From positions 62,001 through 126,000 of the forward strand of contig JADFNV010000002.1 of NCBI GenBank assembly GCA_022563195.1: 64,000 nucleotides of DNA, read 5' to 3'. The DNA is from Pseudomonadota bacterium. GTDB lineage: Bacteria; Pseudomonadota; Gammaproteobacteria; Steroidobacterales; Woeseiaceae. Position numbers and translations under genes: made by a program. This document shows positions 43,657-53,155 of the stretch, piece after piece (position 1 is the stretch's first letter; every line of letters starts with the position of its first letter). The notes under the pieces were generated by a model. It was not told where the DNA came from and did not search any database. It saw only the letters and a list, made by a program, of their open reading frames with translations.

Positions 43657-44427
43657 CTAATCAGCCAGGTTGATCTCGGATGCTGTCTGTAATCCGATCA
43701 GGACGTACTTGAGACCCTGTGGGATCACGGCGTCGTCTTCGGCAAGCGCAATCCGGCCGCCCATGATTTCGGCGTACTTTTGCGGATACAGGGGACTGCG
43801 ATCTGGTTCGGCCAAACCCTCCGGCACTGTCGGCTGTCCGTTGGCGGGATTGTATTTATCGGTGGCACCGAGTGTGTGCAGGAACTCGTGGGCAATGATT
43901 ACGTTGTTGCTGCCTCGGTGACGACGACTGGCGATGGCGTTGACGACACCGACCATGCCTTTTTGCAGCCCAACGGAGTTTTCAAGGACAAACTGCCGGT
44001 CAGGGCGGTGGTAACGAATAAAAATTCGAACGTCTGGCTCGATAGCATCCTGGTCGCCCGCAGTACCTGACGCCCACCAACGCATCTTGAGAGACCAGAG
44101 CATGAGGCCGAGGGTGCCAGAGACCGCATCCAGCTCCGGGGGTTGTTCGTTGATTTGCCGACCGAGCTCGATGCGTACGGGGCGACTGATTTTTTTGCCG
44201 TAACGCGCAGATTCGCGCGCAATAAATGTTTCAATCGCCGTGAAATCATCTATCTTCAGGCTACTGATGTATTGTGCACTTGCATCACTGCCGTCAGCAT
44301 TGATCGGATAAATCTTGACCCACAAGCTGTTGTTCCAGTCCGTGCTGCGAGCTTGTGTCAACCAGGTGTTGACGGCCACGAAGAACAGGATGAACAGCAG
44401 CACGGCTATGCGAATGGCTTTGAACAT
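43657..44427 (-). CDS. Putative membrane-anchored zinc metallopeptidase
   Basis: A 256-residue protein with one N-terminal hydrophobic helix (about residues 5-25) and a periplasmic domain. An HExxH zinc-site motif occurs in IIAHEFLHTLGATD, followed by proline-rich text and a PQKYAEIMGG segment that recalls the Met-turn of metzincins. The HEFLHTLGATD plus later methionine suggests an active metallopeptidase; the substrate is unknown and I do not recognise the family. ATG 44427 is used; an upstream GTG at 44457 is possible. It is convergent with the hydrolase gene (55-base gap). Confidence 0.65.
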   Translation of the reverse strand: MFKAIRIAVLLFILFFVAVNTWLTQARSTDWNNSLWVKIYPINADGSDASAQYISSLKIDDFTAIETFIARESARYGKKISRPVRIELGRQINEQPPELDAVSGTLGLMLWSLKMRWWASGTAGDQDAIEPDVRIFIRYHRPDRQFVLENSVGLQKGMVGVVNAIASRRHRGSNNVIIAHEFLHTLGATDKYNPANGQPTVPEGLAEPDRSPLYPQKYAEIMGGRIALAEDDAVIPQGLKYVLIGLQTASEINLAD

Positions 44428-44547
44428 GGACCGAGGAATCCAGCAAACACGATGCACCGATTAGGCCACTGTCAAAGAGGCGCAGGCACAGACCAGGTCG
44501 CAAAAATCGCAATGCGAATATGATGTAGTGATAAATTGTGACGCTCG

Positions 44548-46080
44548 TCAGAGTTCGGGCGTGCGCCTGGCTGCGGTCGCTTGCTCAAACGCATACGCGA
44601 TTTCGATCAGTATCTTTTCGGAATTCGGTGCGCCGATGAAGGACAGACCGATCGGCAGGCCCGAAACCATTCCGGCCGGCACCGTGACGTTCGGGTAGCC
44701 AGATACAGCGGCGTAAGATGAGCTGCCGACGTGAGAACTGTCACCATTGACGTGATCGGTTAGCCACGCGGGTCCGTTGGTTGGCGCGATCAAGGCGTCG
44801 AGATCATGCTCGCGCAACGCATTGTCTATACCCTCTGTCGCAATGCGCTTGCTTTCGGCAAGCGCCGTTAGATAGTCCTCGTCAGTTAGCGGACCTTTCT
44901 CCTGTGCAGCCAGCAGAATGTCCTGGCCGAATATTGGCATTACCGTGTCCACATTACTGTCATTGAATTCAATGATCTCGGCCAGCGAACTCATCGGCGC
45001 CTGGGATTGCTCAAGGTACAGATTCAGGTCGGCTTTGAATTCGTATAACAATACCTCGTATTCGGCGTCATTCATGCCGGTCGTATCGATCGTGATTGTA
45101 TCGACGATTTCTGCACCGTGATCGCGAAGTGCCTCGATGCTGGATTCGAGAATCGCTTCAACGCCTGGGTTGGTGTCTGCGCCAAAGTAAGAGCGGATGA
45201 CGCCAATACGTTTACCAGTGAGGCCATCGGCCGTCAGGTTAGCGGTGTAGCTTACAGCCTGCGCTGGGGTGCGCGCGGACGCGGGGTCGTCAGGATCGGT
45301 ACCGGTCATCGCGTTGAGCAAGATTGCGGCATCGCGGACAGATCGGGCTATGGGCCCAGCCGTATCCTGACTGTGGGCAAGCGGAATAATGCCGCTGCGA
45401 CTGATCAGACCAACAGTGGGCTTAATGCCGACGATGCCGTTGATGCCGGATGGACAGACCACCGAGCCGTCGGTTTCGGTGCCAACGGCAACGACGGTCA
45501 GGTTCGCGGTGACCGCGACAGCTGAGCCGCTCGACGAGCCACAGGGATTGCGTGCTGTGTCGTAGGGGTTTCGGGTCTGGCCGCCGATGCTGCTCCAGCC
45601 ACTCGACGATAGTGTCGAACGAAAATTTGCCCACTCACTCAGGTTTGCCTTGCCAAGAATCACGGCCCCTGCGTCACGCAATCGACTGACAAGAAATGCG
45701 TCTTCACTGGGAATGTGGTGTTCCAGCGCCAGTGATCCGGCAGTCGTGTGCATACGATCGGCGGTGCCGATATTCGCCTTGAGTATTACGGGAATGCCAT
45801 GCATTGGGCCGCGTGGTCCGGATTTCTGCCACTCTTCGTCGAGCGCACGCGCCGTTAACAACGCATCGGGATTGAGCTCGATAATCGAATTCAATGTCGG
45901 TCCGCTGCGATCGATGGCTTCGATTCTATCGAGATACCAACTGACGAGTTGCTCGGAGCTTAGCTCGCCGCGATGCATCCGATCATGCAATTCGGCGATC
46001 GTAGCTTCTTCGAAAGAGGGCTGCGGGTCGCCGCACGCAAAGAGCGCCATGCAAAGAGTAATGATGTAGGCAGGTCGCAT
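44548..46080 (-). CDS. Amidase-signature lipoprotein
   Basis: A 510-residue amidase (AS) family protein with a lipobox signal (ALFACG). The catalytic Ser-cisSer-Lys triad is represented by the lysine in PVILKANIG, the serine cluster in CGSSSGSAVAV and the nucleophile in GTETDGSVVCPSG. This is the GatA/peptide amidase architecture, but export as a lipoprotein marks it as an extracytoplasmic amidase rather than a tRNA amidotransferase. It would hydrolyse amide substrates in the envelope. It is alone on the minus strand between two accessory genes. Confidence 0.9.
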   Translation of the reverse strand: MRPAYIITLCMALFACGDPQPSFEEATIAELHDRMHRGELSSEQLVSWYLDRIEAIDRSGPTLNSIIELNPDALLTARALDEEWQKSGPRGPMHGIPVILKANIGTADRMHTTAGSLALEHHIPSEDAFLVSRLRDAGAVILGKANLSEWANFRSTLSSSGWSSIGGQTRNPYDTARNPCGSSSGSAVAVTANLTVVAVGTETDGSVVCPSGINGIVGIKPTVGLISRSGIIPLAHSQDTAGPIARSVRDAAILLNAMTGTDPDDPASARTPAQAVSYTANLTADGLTGKRIGVIRSYFGADTNPGVEAILESSIEALRDHGAEIVDTITIDTTGMNDAEYEVLLYEFKADLNLYLEQSQAPMSSLAEIIEFNDSNVDTVMPIFGQDILLAAQEKGPLTDEDYLTALAESKRIATEGIDNALREHDLDALIAPTNGPAWLTDHVNGDSSHVGSSSYAAVSGYPNVTVPAGMVSGLPIGLSFIGAPNSEKILIEIAYAFEQATAARRTPEL

Positions 46081-46153
46081 CGCCGCTCTCCGATCCAGGT
46101 GGGGTCAGCCTAAGCCGGGTACTGCCTCGCCACAAGCGCGGTGTCGGGAATTG

Positions 46154-46948
46154 CTAGCCCCGCTTTCGAAAGCGCAGTGTAAACCGATCTGTCTTACCCC
46201 GAATCGTCGGGTCAAAAACACCCTTGCTATGGTCGTCGTCCATATTGCGCAGCAGATCACTCTTGGCTTCGAGTTCGAATCCAGCGGCTTCGAGTTCGGC
46301 GATCACGATACTCGGGTCGATACGATGCAAGGTACCACCGGTTTCGCGGGGCGCGCCGGTTTCGGCGTAATGGTCAATGATGCCGAGAATACCGCCGGGT
46401 TTCAGGCTGCCATGAAGCTCGGCGAGCAGCTGAGTCACGTTGATTTTCGGCCAGCCCTGCTGCGGTGCCACCCAGTAGATATCGTGGTAGCCGAGCACCA
46501 GGATGATGGCGTCGAACTGCTCTGCATCGAGTTCGAGCTCGTTATTTTCCGCCATGAGTATCTCGACAATCGGCAGCCGATCGTCGGCATAACGTGCATT
46601 GAATTCGTCACCGACGTATCCGACAGACGTTTCGTTTGTGTGCGCGACGATGAGACCCGTATTGCCAACCACGTGCGCAAGAATCTCGGCGTAATAACCG
46701 CCGCCGGAGAACATGTCGAAGACCTTCATGCCGGGTGCAATGCCGAAGAACTCCATAACCTCTGCCGGTTTGCGGCCTGCATCACGGGCACGATCGGCCT
46801 CGTTTCTGGCCGGATTTGCGATAGCGCTTGTATAGATTGCCGGGTCGATATCGTGCGATTCGGAAGCATGGACTGCATCGTCATGATTGTGCTGGCCGCA
46901 AGCGACAAGCAAGAAAGCGAGTACGGGTGTGGCGATCGTTTTATTCAT
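46154..46948 (-). CDS. Exported SAM-methyltransferase-like lipoprotein (COG4798)
   Basis: A 264-residue class I methyltransferase fold. It carries a signal ending in the lipobox LLVACGQ. The SAM-binding motifs are GMKVFDMFSGGGYYAEILAHVVG and the acidic ILVLGYHDIYW region, and the C-terminus has GFELEAKSDLLRN. COG4798 predicted methyltransferases are typically exported, which is puzzling because the SAM supply is cytoplasmic. ATG 46948 begins the signal peptide. Longer in-frame starts run into the terminator at 47028-47056. Activity is unproven. Confidence 0.78.
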   Translation of the reverse strand: MNKTIATPVLAFLLVACGQHNHDDAVHASESHDIDPAIYTSAIANPARNEADRARDAGRKPAEVMEFFGIAPGMKVFDMFSGGGYYAEILAHVVGNTGLIVAHTNETSVGYVGDEFNARYADDRLPIVEILMAENNELELDAEQFDAIILVLGYHDIYWVAPQQGWPKINVTQLLAELHGSLKPGGILGIIDHYAETGAPRETGGTLHRIDPSIVIAELEAAGFELEAKSDLLRNMDDDHSKGVFDPTIRGKTDRFTLRFRKRG

Positions 46949-47027
46949 CACTGCTCTAGCACTGTGTGCAGATTCATTATGGTCCGTTATGGGACCGGTG
47001 AATCGACGCAAAGTGCGCATGACAATT

Positions 47028-47056
47028 AAAAAGCCCCGCGGCAGAAGCTGCGGGGC
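47028..47056 (-). terminator. Rho-independent terminator of the sRNA
   Basis: On the minus strand a 10-bp GC-rich stem (GCCCCGCAGC / GCYGCGGGGC with one G-U) with a 4-base loop (47033-47056) is followed by five U residues (47032-47028). No protein gene lies upstream within 478 bases on this strand, so it most likely ends the small RNA. Confidence 0.88.
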
Positions 47057-47233
47057 CAATTTCTCTTCTTATTATTAAGAGAGGTAACTGCGAATTAGGT
47101 AACCGGATACATTCCTAATTATTATTATTGGATCCGGATCTTCTTGTTTTTATAGTTATTATTCTTCTGGCGTCTAAATCCTGTTTGTAGCCGTTGTTGC
47201 GTTACCAAGTGCAGTTACACTTCGCTTGGGCAG
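47028..47233 (-). ncRNA. Candidate CrcZ-like small RNA (about 205 nt)
   Basis: No ORF is present. Transcription would start about 12 bases after the -12 element of the sigma-54 promoter (near 47233) and end at the terminator at 47028. The RNA has four AANAANAA motifs: at 47156-47163, 47141-47148, 47118-47129 and 47069-47076. Two of them fall in hairpin loops (CCGGAT...ATCCGG and UCUCUU...AAGAGA). This is the organisation of CrcZ-type RNAs of Pseudomonas, which sequester Hfq/Crc under RpoN and CbrB control. Homology is not claimed; sequence logic is. It is located between a pseudo-amidohydrolase gene and a secreted methyltransferase gene. Confidence 0.7.
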
Positions 47234-47243
47234 GAATATGAAA

Positions 47244-47259
47244 AGCAAGACCTGTGCCA
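47244..47259 (-). promoter_or_regulatory. Sigma-54 (RpoN) promoter
   Basis: TGGCAC-N5-TTGCT on the minus strand places the GG (47258-47257) and GC (47246-47245) doublets exactly 10 bases apart, as RpoN requires. It is a full match to the core consensus and directs transcription into the motif-rich noncoding RNA. Confidence 0.85.
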
Positions 47260-47304
47260 ACCTCGAATTACGCACCGCGATTTCAAGGATTTACGCTCAA
47301 GGCG

Positions 47305-47332
47305 CCTGTCCACTTGCACAGCTTTGGACAGG
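47305..47332. promoter_or_regulatory. Inverted repeat, candidate enhancer site
   Basis: CCTGTCC and GGACAGG form a perfect 7-bp inverted repeat with a 14-base spacer. Its centre lies about 85 bases upstream of the expected sRNA start, where sigma-54 activators bind. The identity of the activator is unknown. Confidence 0.5.
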
Positions 47333-47534
47333 TTTTGTAAAAAATTCCGACATAATTGCTGCAAGGTACATAATGCAAACACGAAGAATTATTTTCTAAA
47401 TTATTGAGATTTAAAAAATTTTTGTACGATAGCGAGATGCTGATGACAGATCTGGCTCAATCAGCGGTATCCTGAATATTCGCATTTTGCTAATTGTGAG
47501 ACGCGCAGGCCGGTTTTCCGCGTGTTTTGTCAAT

Positions 47535-49511
47535 TTATTCGACGTTTTTCGCCGCCTGCGCGCGTTCAATCAGTCCGATCGTGCTGTAAAAACGGCCATT
47601 GCGAACAATTGCGACTATTTTCTGTGCATCATTGATGTTGGCTAGCGGATCGCCATCGACGAGTACCAGGTCGGCGACGCTCCCCGGTGCGATGCGTCCG
47701 AGCTGCCGTCCAAGGCCAAGCGCATTCGCCGCATTGATGCCCGCCGCGCGGAAAACCTGTTCCTGCGTCAACCCGGCCTCGGCGAGTGCCTGAAATTCTG
47801 CGTGCAATGCAATGCCGGGTGGCAAGCCGTTTGGCTTACTACCGAGCACGATCGTGGATGAGGCGGCGGCGAGCGCGGGTCGTTCCGTAAAGCGGCGAAT
47901 TGCGGTTGCTGCAGGGCCGATCAGGTTTGCCTGACGTGATTGCAATAAACCCGCGAGGCCGGGGGTCTTGGCATCAGCGAGTCCAGACACGATCGTTACG
48001 GCGTTGGCGCCGTTGGTAAGCTGGATATCGTCGTAGCGTTCACCGCGCGGCGAAGCAGGCAGCGACTCCGCGCCCAACAACATCGTAGCCCCCGATCCGA
48101 GGCCTACCTGCCAGTTCTCAGCGAGTACGGGCATGCCGACGGACAGCCAGTCGGCCACGCGCGAGCGGTACTCGACCCCGGCCGCCAGGTCACCGGCGAT
48201 GGTCACCAGCCATAGTGAGGTATCGCCAGCTTGGGCCGTTGAGACATCGGCCGCGCGCAGTACTCGCGGGCCAGGCATTTCCTTGCCGGACCAGCGCTTA
48301 TTAAAAGATTCGCTGTCGGCATAATCGGCGATAATCGTTGTTACACCGTAAGACAACAGGAGTGGGCCGAGTGTTTCACCGTGTTCGGCCGGCAGAGCAG
48401 CGTAGGAGTCGACAAAGCCGGGTAATGCGGTCAGATCACCCATGTCGACTACGATCGAGCCCGGTCGGTCGCGCTGCGCTTCGACAGCTTTGATGTGACC
48501 GTTTTCAATGACGATGTCGAGATTGTGCTGGTAGCCACCGCCAATGCCATCGACCAGTCGCGACGTGCGAATGACAAGTTGGCCCGATGGCGCATCGATG
48601 AGTGGAAGTTCGCGCAGTCGGCGCGCCGCCTTCTGTTGCGTACTGTCGCCGCTCACCGTCACACGAAACGGTAGTGTTGTTGATGTCCAGGAATTAAAAT
48701 TTCGCTTACGAATCACTCCATTCGCCGGATACAGTAACTGCTGTCGATCGAGCCACGTGACCGGGGCGATGAAGAAGTCCTCGCCGGTGATGAACGGTCG
48801 AATTAACCACGGATCGGAGAGGATGATCATGTCGATCGACAGTCCGTCATCGGCGTGGCGCATGAACGTAATCAGGCTGCCGTCAGGACGCCATTCGGGC
48901 GATGACAATCGCGATGCTGAGGTCTCGAGGACCTGATCGGCTTGCCCGTGGCGCCGCAACATGACGGACCATCGATCGGCGCGACGATGAATATAGAGCA
49001 GGTCGCGGCCGTTTTTCGACCACGCGGGCTCCGTCTCGTCGCCTTCAATGTCAGTAATGCGCCAGCTCAGGCGTGTTTCGAGGTCGAGTTCCCACAGGTC
49101 AAAACCCGAGTTCCTGCGGTCCGACGAATACACGATTCGTTCTGCGTCCGGATGCCAGTCGGGGTGTTGGTCGAAGAACTGGCCATCGCTGATATTTTGT
49201 GCAGAGCCATCGGCAAATCGGTATAACCAGAGCTGATCCTGACGGACAGACCGAGCCTGGTACACGATCGCGTCCGCGCTCGGAGACCAGCGCGGTCGAC
49301 GCGCCGGCAAGAGACCGCTCGCAATCACATCGGCGACGCCTCCGACCGGTGGCACTATCCAGATGCCACCCAGCAGGTCAATCGCAAGCCGGCCGTCACT
49401 CGCGGCGTCAACCGTGAAATTCGTGCCCTCGGTCAGTGTGATCTGGGCCGGGGCGACGCTCGCAAAAAACAACAGCGGCAATATTGCTAAAAACCTGCGC
49501 AAGGGAAGCAT
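47535..49511 (-). CDS. Exported amidohydrolase-like protein with TolB-type propeller, metal ligands missing
   Basis: A 658-residue exported protein (signal ending ASVAPAQ). Residues about 60-300 form PD40/TolB beta-propeller repeats (PRWSPSADAIVY, PDWHPDAERIVYSSDRR, PAWSKNGRDLLYIH). Residues about 315-650 match the amidohydrolase superfamily. The usual HxH after PGFxD is absent: the segment reads LPGFVDSYAALPAEH. The late metal aspartate position reads VLGSKPNG. It is therefore probably a non-catalytic member. The gene abuts pdxH, whose TAG stop touches this ATG. Confidence 0.82.
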   Translation of the reverse strand: MLPLRRFLAILPLLFFASVAPAQITLTEGTNFTVDAASDGRLAIDLLGGIWIVPPVGGVADVIASGLLPARRPRWSPSADAIVYQARSVRQDQLWLYRFADGSAQNISDGQFFDQHPDWHPDAERIVYSSDRRNSGFDLWELDLETRLSWRITDIEGDETEPAWSKNGRDLLYIHRRADRWSVMLRRHGQADQVLETSASRLSSPEWRPDGSLITFMRHADDGLSIDMIILSDPWLIRPFITGEDFFIAPVTWLDRQQLLYPANGVIRKRNFNSWTSTTLPFRVTVSGDSTQQKAARRLRELPLIDAPSGQLVIRTSRLVDGIGGGYQHNLDIVIENGHIKAVEAQRDRPGSIVVDMGDLTALPGFVDSYAALPAEHGETLGPLLLSYGVTTIIADYADSESFNKRWSGKEMPGPRVLRAADVSTAQAGDTSLWLVTIAGDLAAGVEYRSRVADWLSVGMPVLAENWQVGLGSGATMLLGAESLPASPRGERYDDIQLTNGANAVTIVSGLADAKTPGLAGLLQSRQANLIGPAATAIRRFTERPALAAASSTIVLGSKPNGLPPGIALHAEFQALAEAGLTQEQVFRAAGINAANALGLGRQLGRIAPGSVADLVLVDGDPLANINDAQKIVAIVRNGRFYSTIGLIERAQAAKNVE

Positions 49512-50210
49512 CTAAGGTTGCAGCCGCGTGCCTGTCCAGGCACCGACCGTAAAGGTGTGGTCATCGATTTTGCTGAGCGAGCGCTCCCAGCGGGCGCGAT
49601 CGTGTATTCGATCCGTTCCTTCGAGCCACAATTCGACATAGCTTGCCCAGACTCGCACGCCGCCCCAGTGAGGCGGCCTGGGAATTGCTGGCTGGTCCGC
49701 AGCGGTGCTCAAATCCGGGTTCCGGGCGACGTCGACACCGAATTTCAGCGCTCTTTCAGCGACCTGAGCGATCAGTGCCTGCCGCGATTCGAGCGGTGCG
49801 CTCTGATCGCTTCCCCAGGCGCCGATCTGGCTGCCGCAGTCTCGGCTTGCAAAATACGCATCGCTTTCATGCGCTGGCGAACGGACAGCCTGACCTTCGA
49901 TGCGAATTTGCCGGCCCAGGGCATCCCAGTGAAAGACGACCGCCACATTCGGGTTTTGCAGAAGCTCACGTACCTTGTTTGATGTGTAGTTCGTGTAGAA
50001 AACGAGATAGCCGGGGTCGGCGATGAACGACTTGCAAAGGACAATACGCGCCGACGGCAGAGCATTCTCGCCGACGGTAGCTATGGTCATCGAGTTCGGA
50101 TTGCGCGACACACGCTGTTCTGCTGCTGCCTCGATCCATGCCTCTGCCCAGTGCATCGGGTCAGATGGCAGCTCGTCAGGCAGTCGCGGTGCAAGGTAAG
50201 GATTGGTCAT
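49512..50210 (-). CDS. pdxH: Pyridoxamine 5'-phosphate oxidase
   Basis: A 232-residue FMN oxidase. It has the split-barrel motifs MTIATVGENALPSARIVLCKSF, VFYTNYTSNKVRELLQNP, FHWDALGRQIRIEGQAVR and the C-terminal SYVELWLEGTDRIHDRARWER. It forms pyridoxal phosphate from pyridoxamine or pyridoxine phosphate with oxygen in the cytoplasm. Length is slightly above the usual 218. The stop abuts the start of the next minus-strand gene, so they are likely co-transcribed. Confidence 0.96.
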   Translation of the reverse strand: MTNPYLAPRLPDELPSDPMHWAEAWIEAAAEQRVSRNPNSMTIATVGENALPSARIVLCKSFIADPGYLVFYTNYTSNKVRELLQNPNVAVVFHWDALGRQIRIEGQAVRSPAHESDAYFASRDCGSQIGAWGSDQSAPLESRQALIAQVAERALKFGVDVARNPDLSTAADQPAIPRPPHWGGVRVWASYVELWLEGTDRIHDRARWERSLSKIDDHTFTVGAWTGTRLQP

Positions 50211-50285
50211 GATTATTCCGGGCCGGGTCTCCAGCCATCAGGCCTTAGGGTATGAGGCGCAGACTATCAAAGCGACAGCGGCGGA

Positions 50286-51818
50286 TCACCCGTCGCTAAC
50301 AAAGATGCCGCCTTCGCGCCGTGGATCGACGGCGACCTCGAAACCTGACCGGCTGTCAAAACGGGCAGCGCCGACGCCACCGAAATACATGTTGAGTCTG
50401 GAGGTGACCTGTACGGGAATCCCGACATCGGGCAGGTCGAGCCCGGGCTCCGCCATAAGCCGCTCCGCTTCGCCGCTTGTGTCGACGTGCACACGTGGAT
50501 GTGCGATGGCGTCTTCGAGTCGCAACTCCATCTGCAAATGATGAATGAAGAACTGATGCAGTGCCGTCGTAATGCGGTCAGCGCCGGGGGAGCCGACGGC
50601 GATGACCGTACCCTCACGGCGCGCGACACTGGGTGCCATATTCGATGGCAGGCGCGCGCCTGGCGGCCCCGCCTCGAGGCCGCGGCGATTCAATTCAATC
50701 TCGCCAAGACAATTGTTGAGCCAGAGCCCTGTTCCTGCGGGCATTTCACCCGAGCCGTAACCTGACGACGCGGTTACAGCGCAGGCCATGCCACTGTCGT
50801 CAACGGCCGAGGTATGCACCGTGGACGACGACATCCACTCAGTGAGTAACTGGCCGCTTCGCGCCGTCTCGAGCAATTGTGCCGCGCTGGCGCCAATGTC
50901 GTCGGCAAGGTCGAGCTGATGCTTGCGAAAGTCGAGTACAGCGCGCTGCACATTGATCAAACGCAACAGCGACTCACTATTCCACTCCTGTTGCGGCATG
51001 TCGGCGCAGGCCAGCAGCATTGCGGCCAGAACCGATCCGCCGATGGCGGGTGGTGGGTTACTGGCGATGCACCATGACCCTACATTCACAGTCAGTGATG
51101 GTCGCTCAATGACCTCGTACCGACTGAGGTCTGCTGCTGTCAGCACACCTCCAGATTCGCGAACATGCGTGGTCATTGCTTGCGCGAGGTGGCCCTCATA
51201 GAAGACCCGTGCGCCGTCTGCTGCGATCGCGGACAGGGACTCTGCGAGATGTGGGATCACTATCAGACTGCCCGATTCGCGCAACGATCGGTCACTCGTG
51301 TGCACGGAGAAGAAGCCGTCATCACTGCGGCCAAAGACGCTCTCGCCCGAATATCCGAGGTAGTAGTGACATGCGGAGGACAACGCGAAGCCGTCACGCG
51401 TCGCAGCGATAGCTGGAGCGAGCAACTCCGGCCAGCGGGCCTGACCATACAGCTGCCATGCTCGCTCGATGGCGGCGAGCGTGCCCGGTACGGCGACCGA
51501 GCCTGAGCCAACGAGAGTCGTGATGCCGCCGCCGTAATCCATCGTGACCCGAACTGCACCCTGACCGCTTTCGTCGTCGTGGAGCCCGAGACCGGGAATG
51601 GCCGTGTTGCCGTCGATCGTCACGGGATCCGCGCCAGGTGCCCAGATCGTCACGTAGGCGCTGCCGGCCATGGCACAGACGCCCGGCTCTGTGTTCATCG
51701 CCAGCAATGCTGCCGCAAGGGCGCAGTCCACCGCGTTACCGCCATACGAGGCGATTTCGCTCGCAGCGTCCGCTGCAAGTTGCGATGTCGTTGCGACGGC
51801 GACTTTAGTCACTGACAA
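50286..51818 (-). CDS. Gamma-glutamyltransferase family protein
   Basis: A 510-residue Ntn-hydrolase of the GGT family. The autocatalytic threonine site is in SSTVHTSAVDDSG, and GYGSGEMPAG, MAPSVARREGTVIAVGSPGADRI and EDAIAHPRVHVD are typical. No signal peptide is visible, unlike classical periplasmic GGT, so a cytoplasmic acylase-type role is possible. The substrate (gamma-glutamyl compound or another amide) is not predictable. The adjacent glutathione-dependent frmA gene lies 24 bases upstream on the same strand. Confidence 0.85.
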   Translation of the reverse strand: MSVTKVAVATTSQLAADAASEIASYGGNAVDCALAAALLAMNTEPGVCAMAGSAYVTIWAPGADPVTIDGNTAIPGLGLHDDESGQGAVRVTMDYGGGITTLVGSGSVAVPGTLAAIERAWQLYGQARWPELLAPAIAATRDGFALSSACHYYLGYSGESVFGRSDDGFFSVHTSDRSLRESGSLIVIPHLAESLSAIAADGARVFYEGHLAQAMTTHVRESGGVLTAADLSRYEVIERPSLTVNVGSWCIASNPPPAIGGSVLAAMLLACADMPQQEWNSESLLRLINVQRAVLDFRKHQLDLADDIGASAAQLLETARSGQLLTEWMSSSTVHTSAVDDSGMACAVTASSGYGSGEMPAGTGLWLNNCLGEIELNRRGLEAGPPGARLPSNMAPSVARREGTVIAVGSPGADRITTALHQFFIHHLQMELRLEDAIAHPRVHVDTSGEAERLMAEPGLDLPDVGIPVQVTSRLNMYFGGVGAARFDSRSGFEVAVDPRREGGIFVSDG

Positions 51819-51842
51819 GCCCCGCCGCTAAACGGTGCACAG

Positions 51843-52955
<1,113 letters not shown>

Positions 52956-53155
52956 TTATTGACTCCGTTTATTGATAACAGATGTGGGCTGCGGTCGATA
53001 TTCGCACGATTGCCGAAAGAGGAACAGTCGTAACGCAGGGCTTAGACTTTGACAGTAATCGCATCGTGCCCCGAAAGCGAAAATCAGCAACTTGTGTTTA
53101 GACTTGGTTCGTGTAAAACAGATTCGATGAAGGCCTTCTGGCGCTGTAGACGAAT

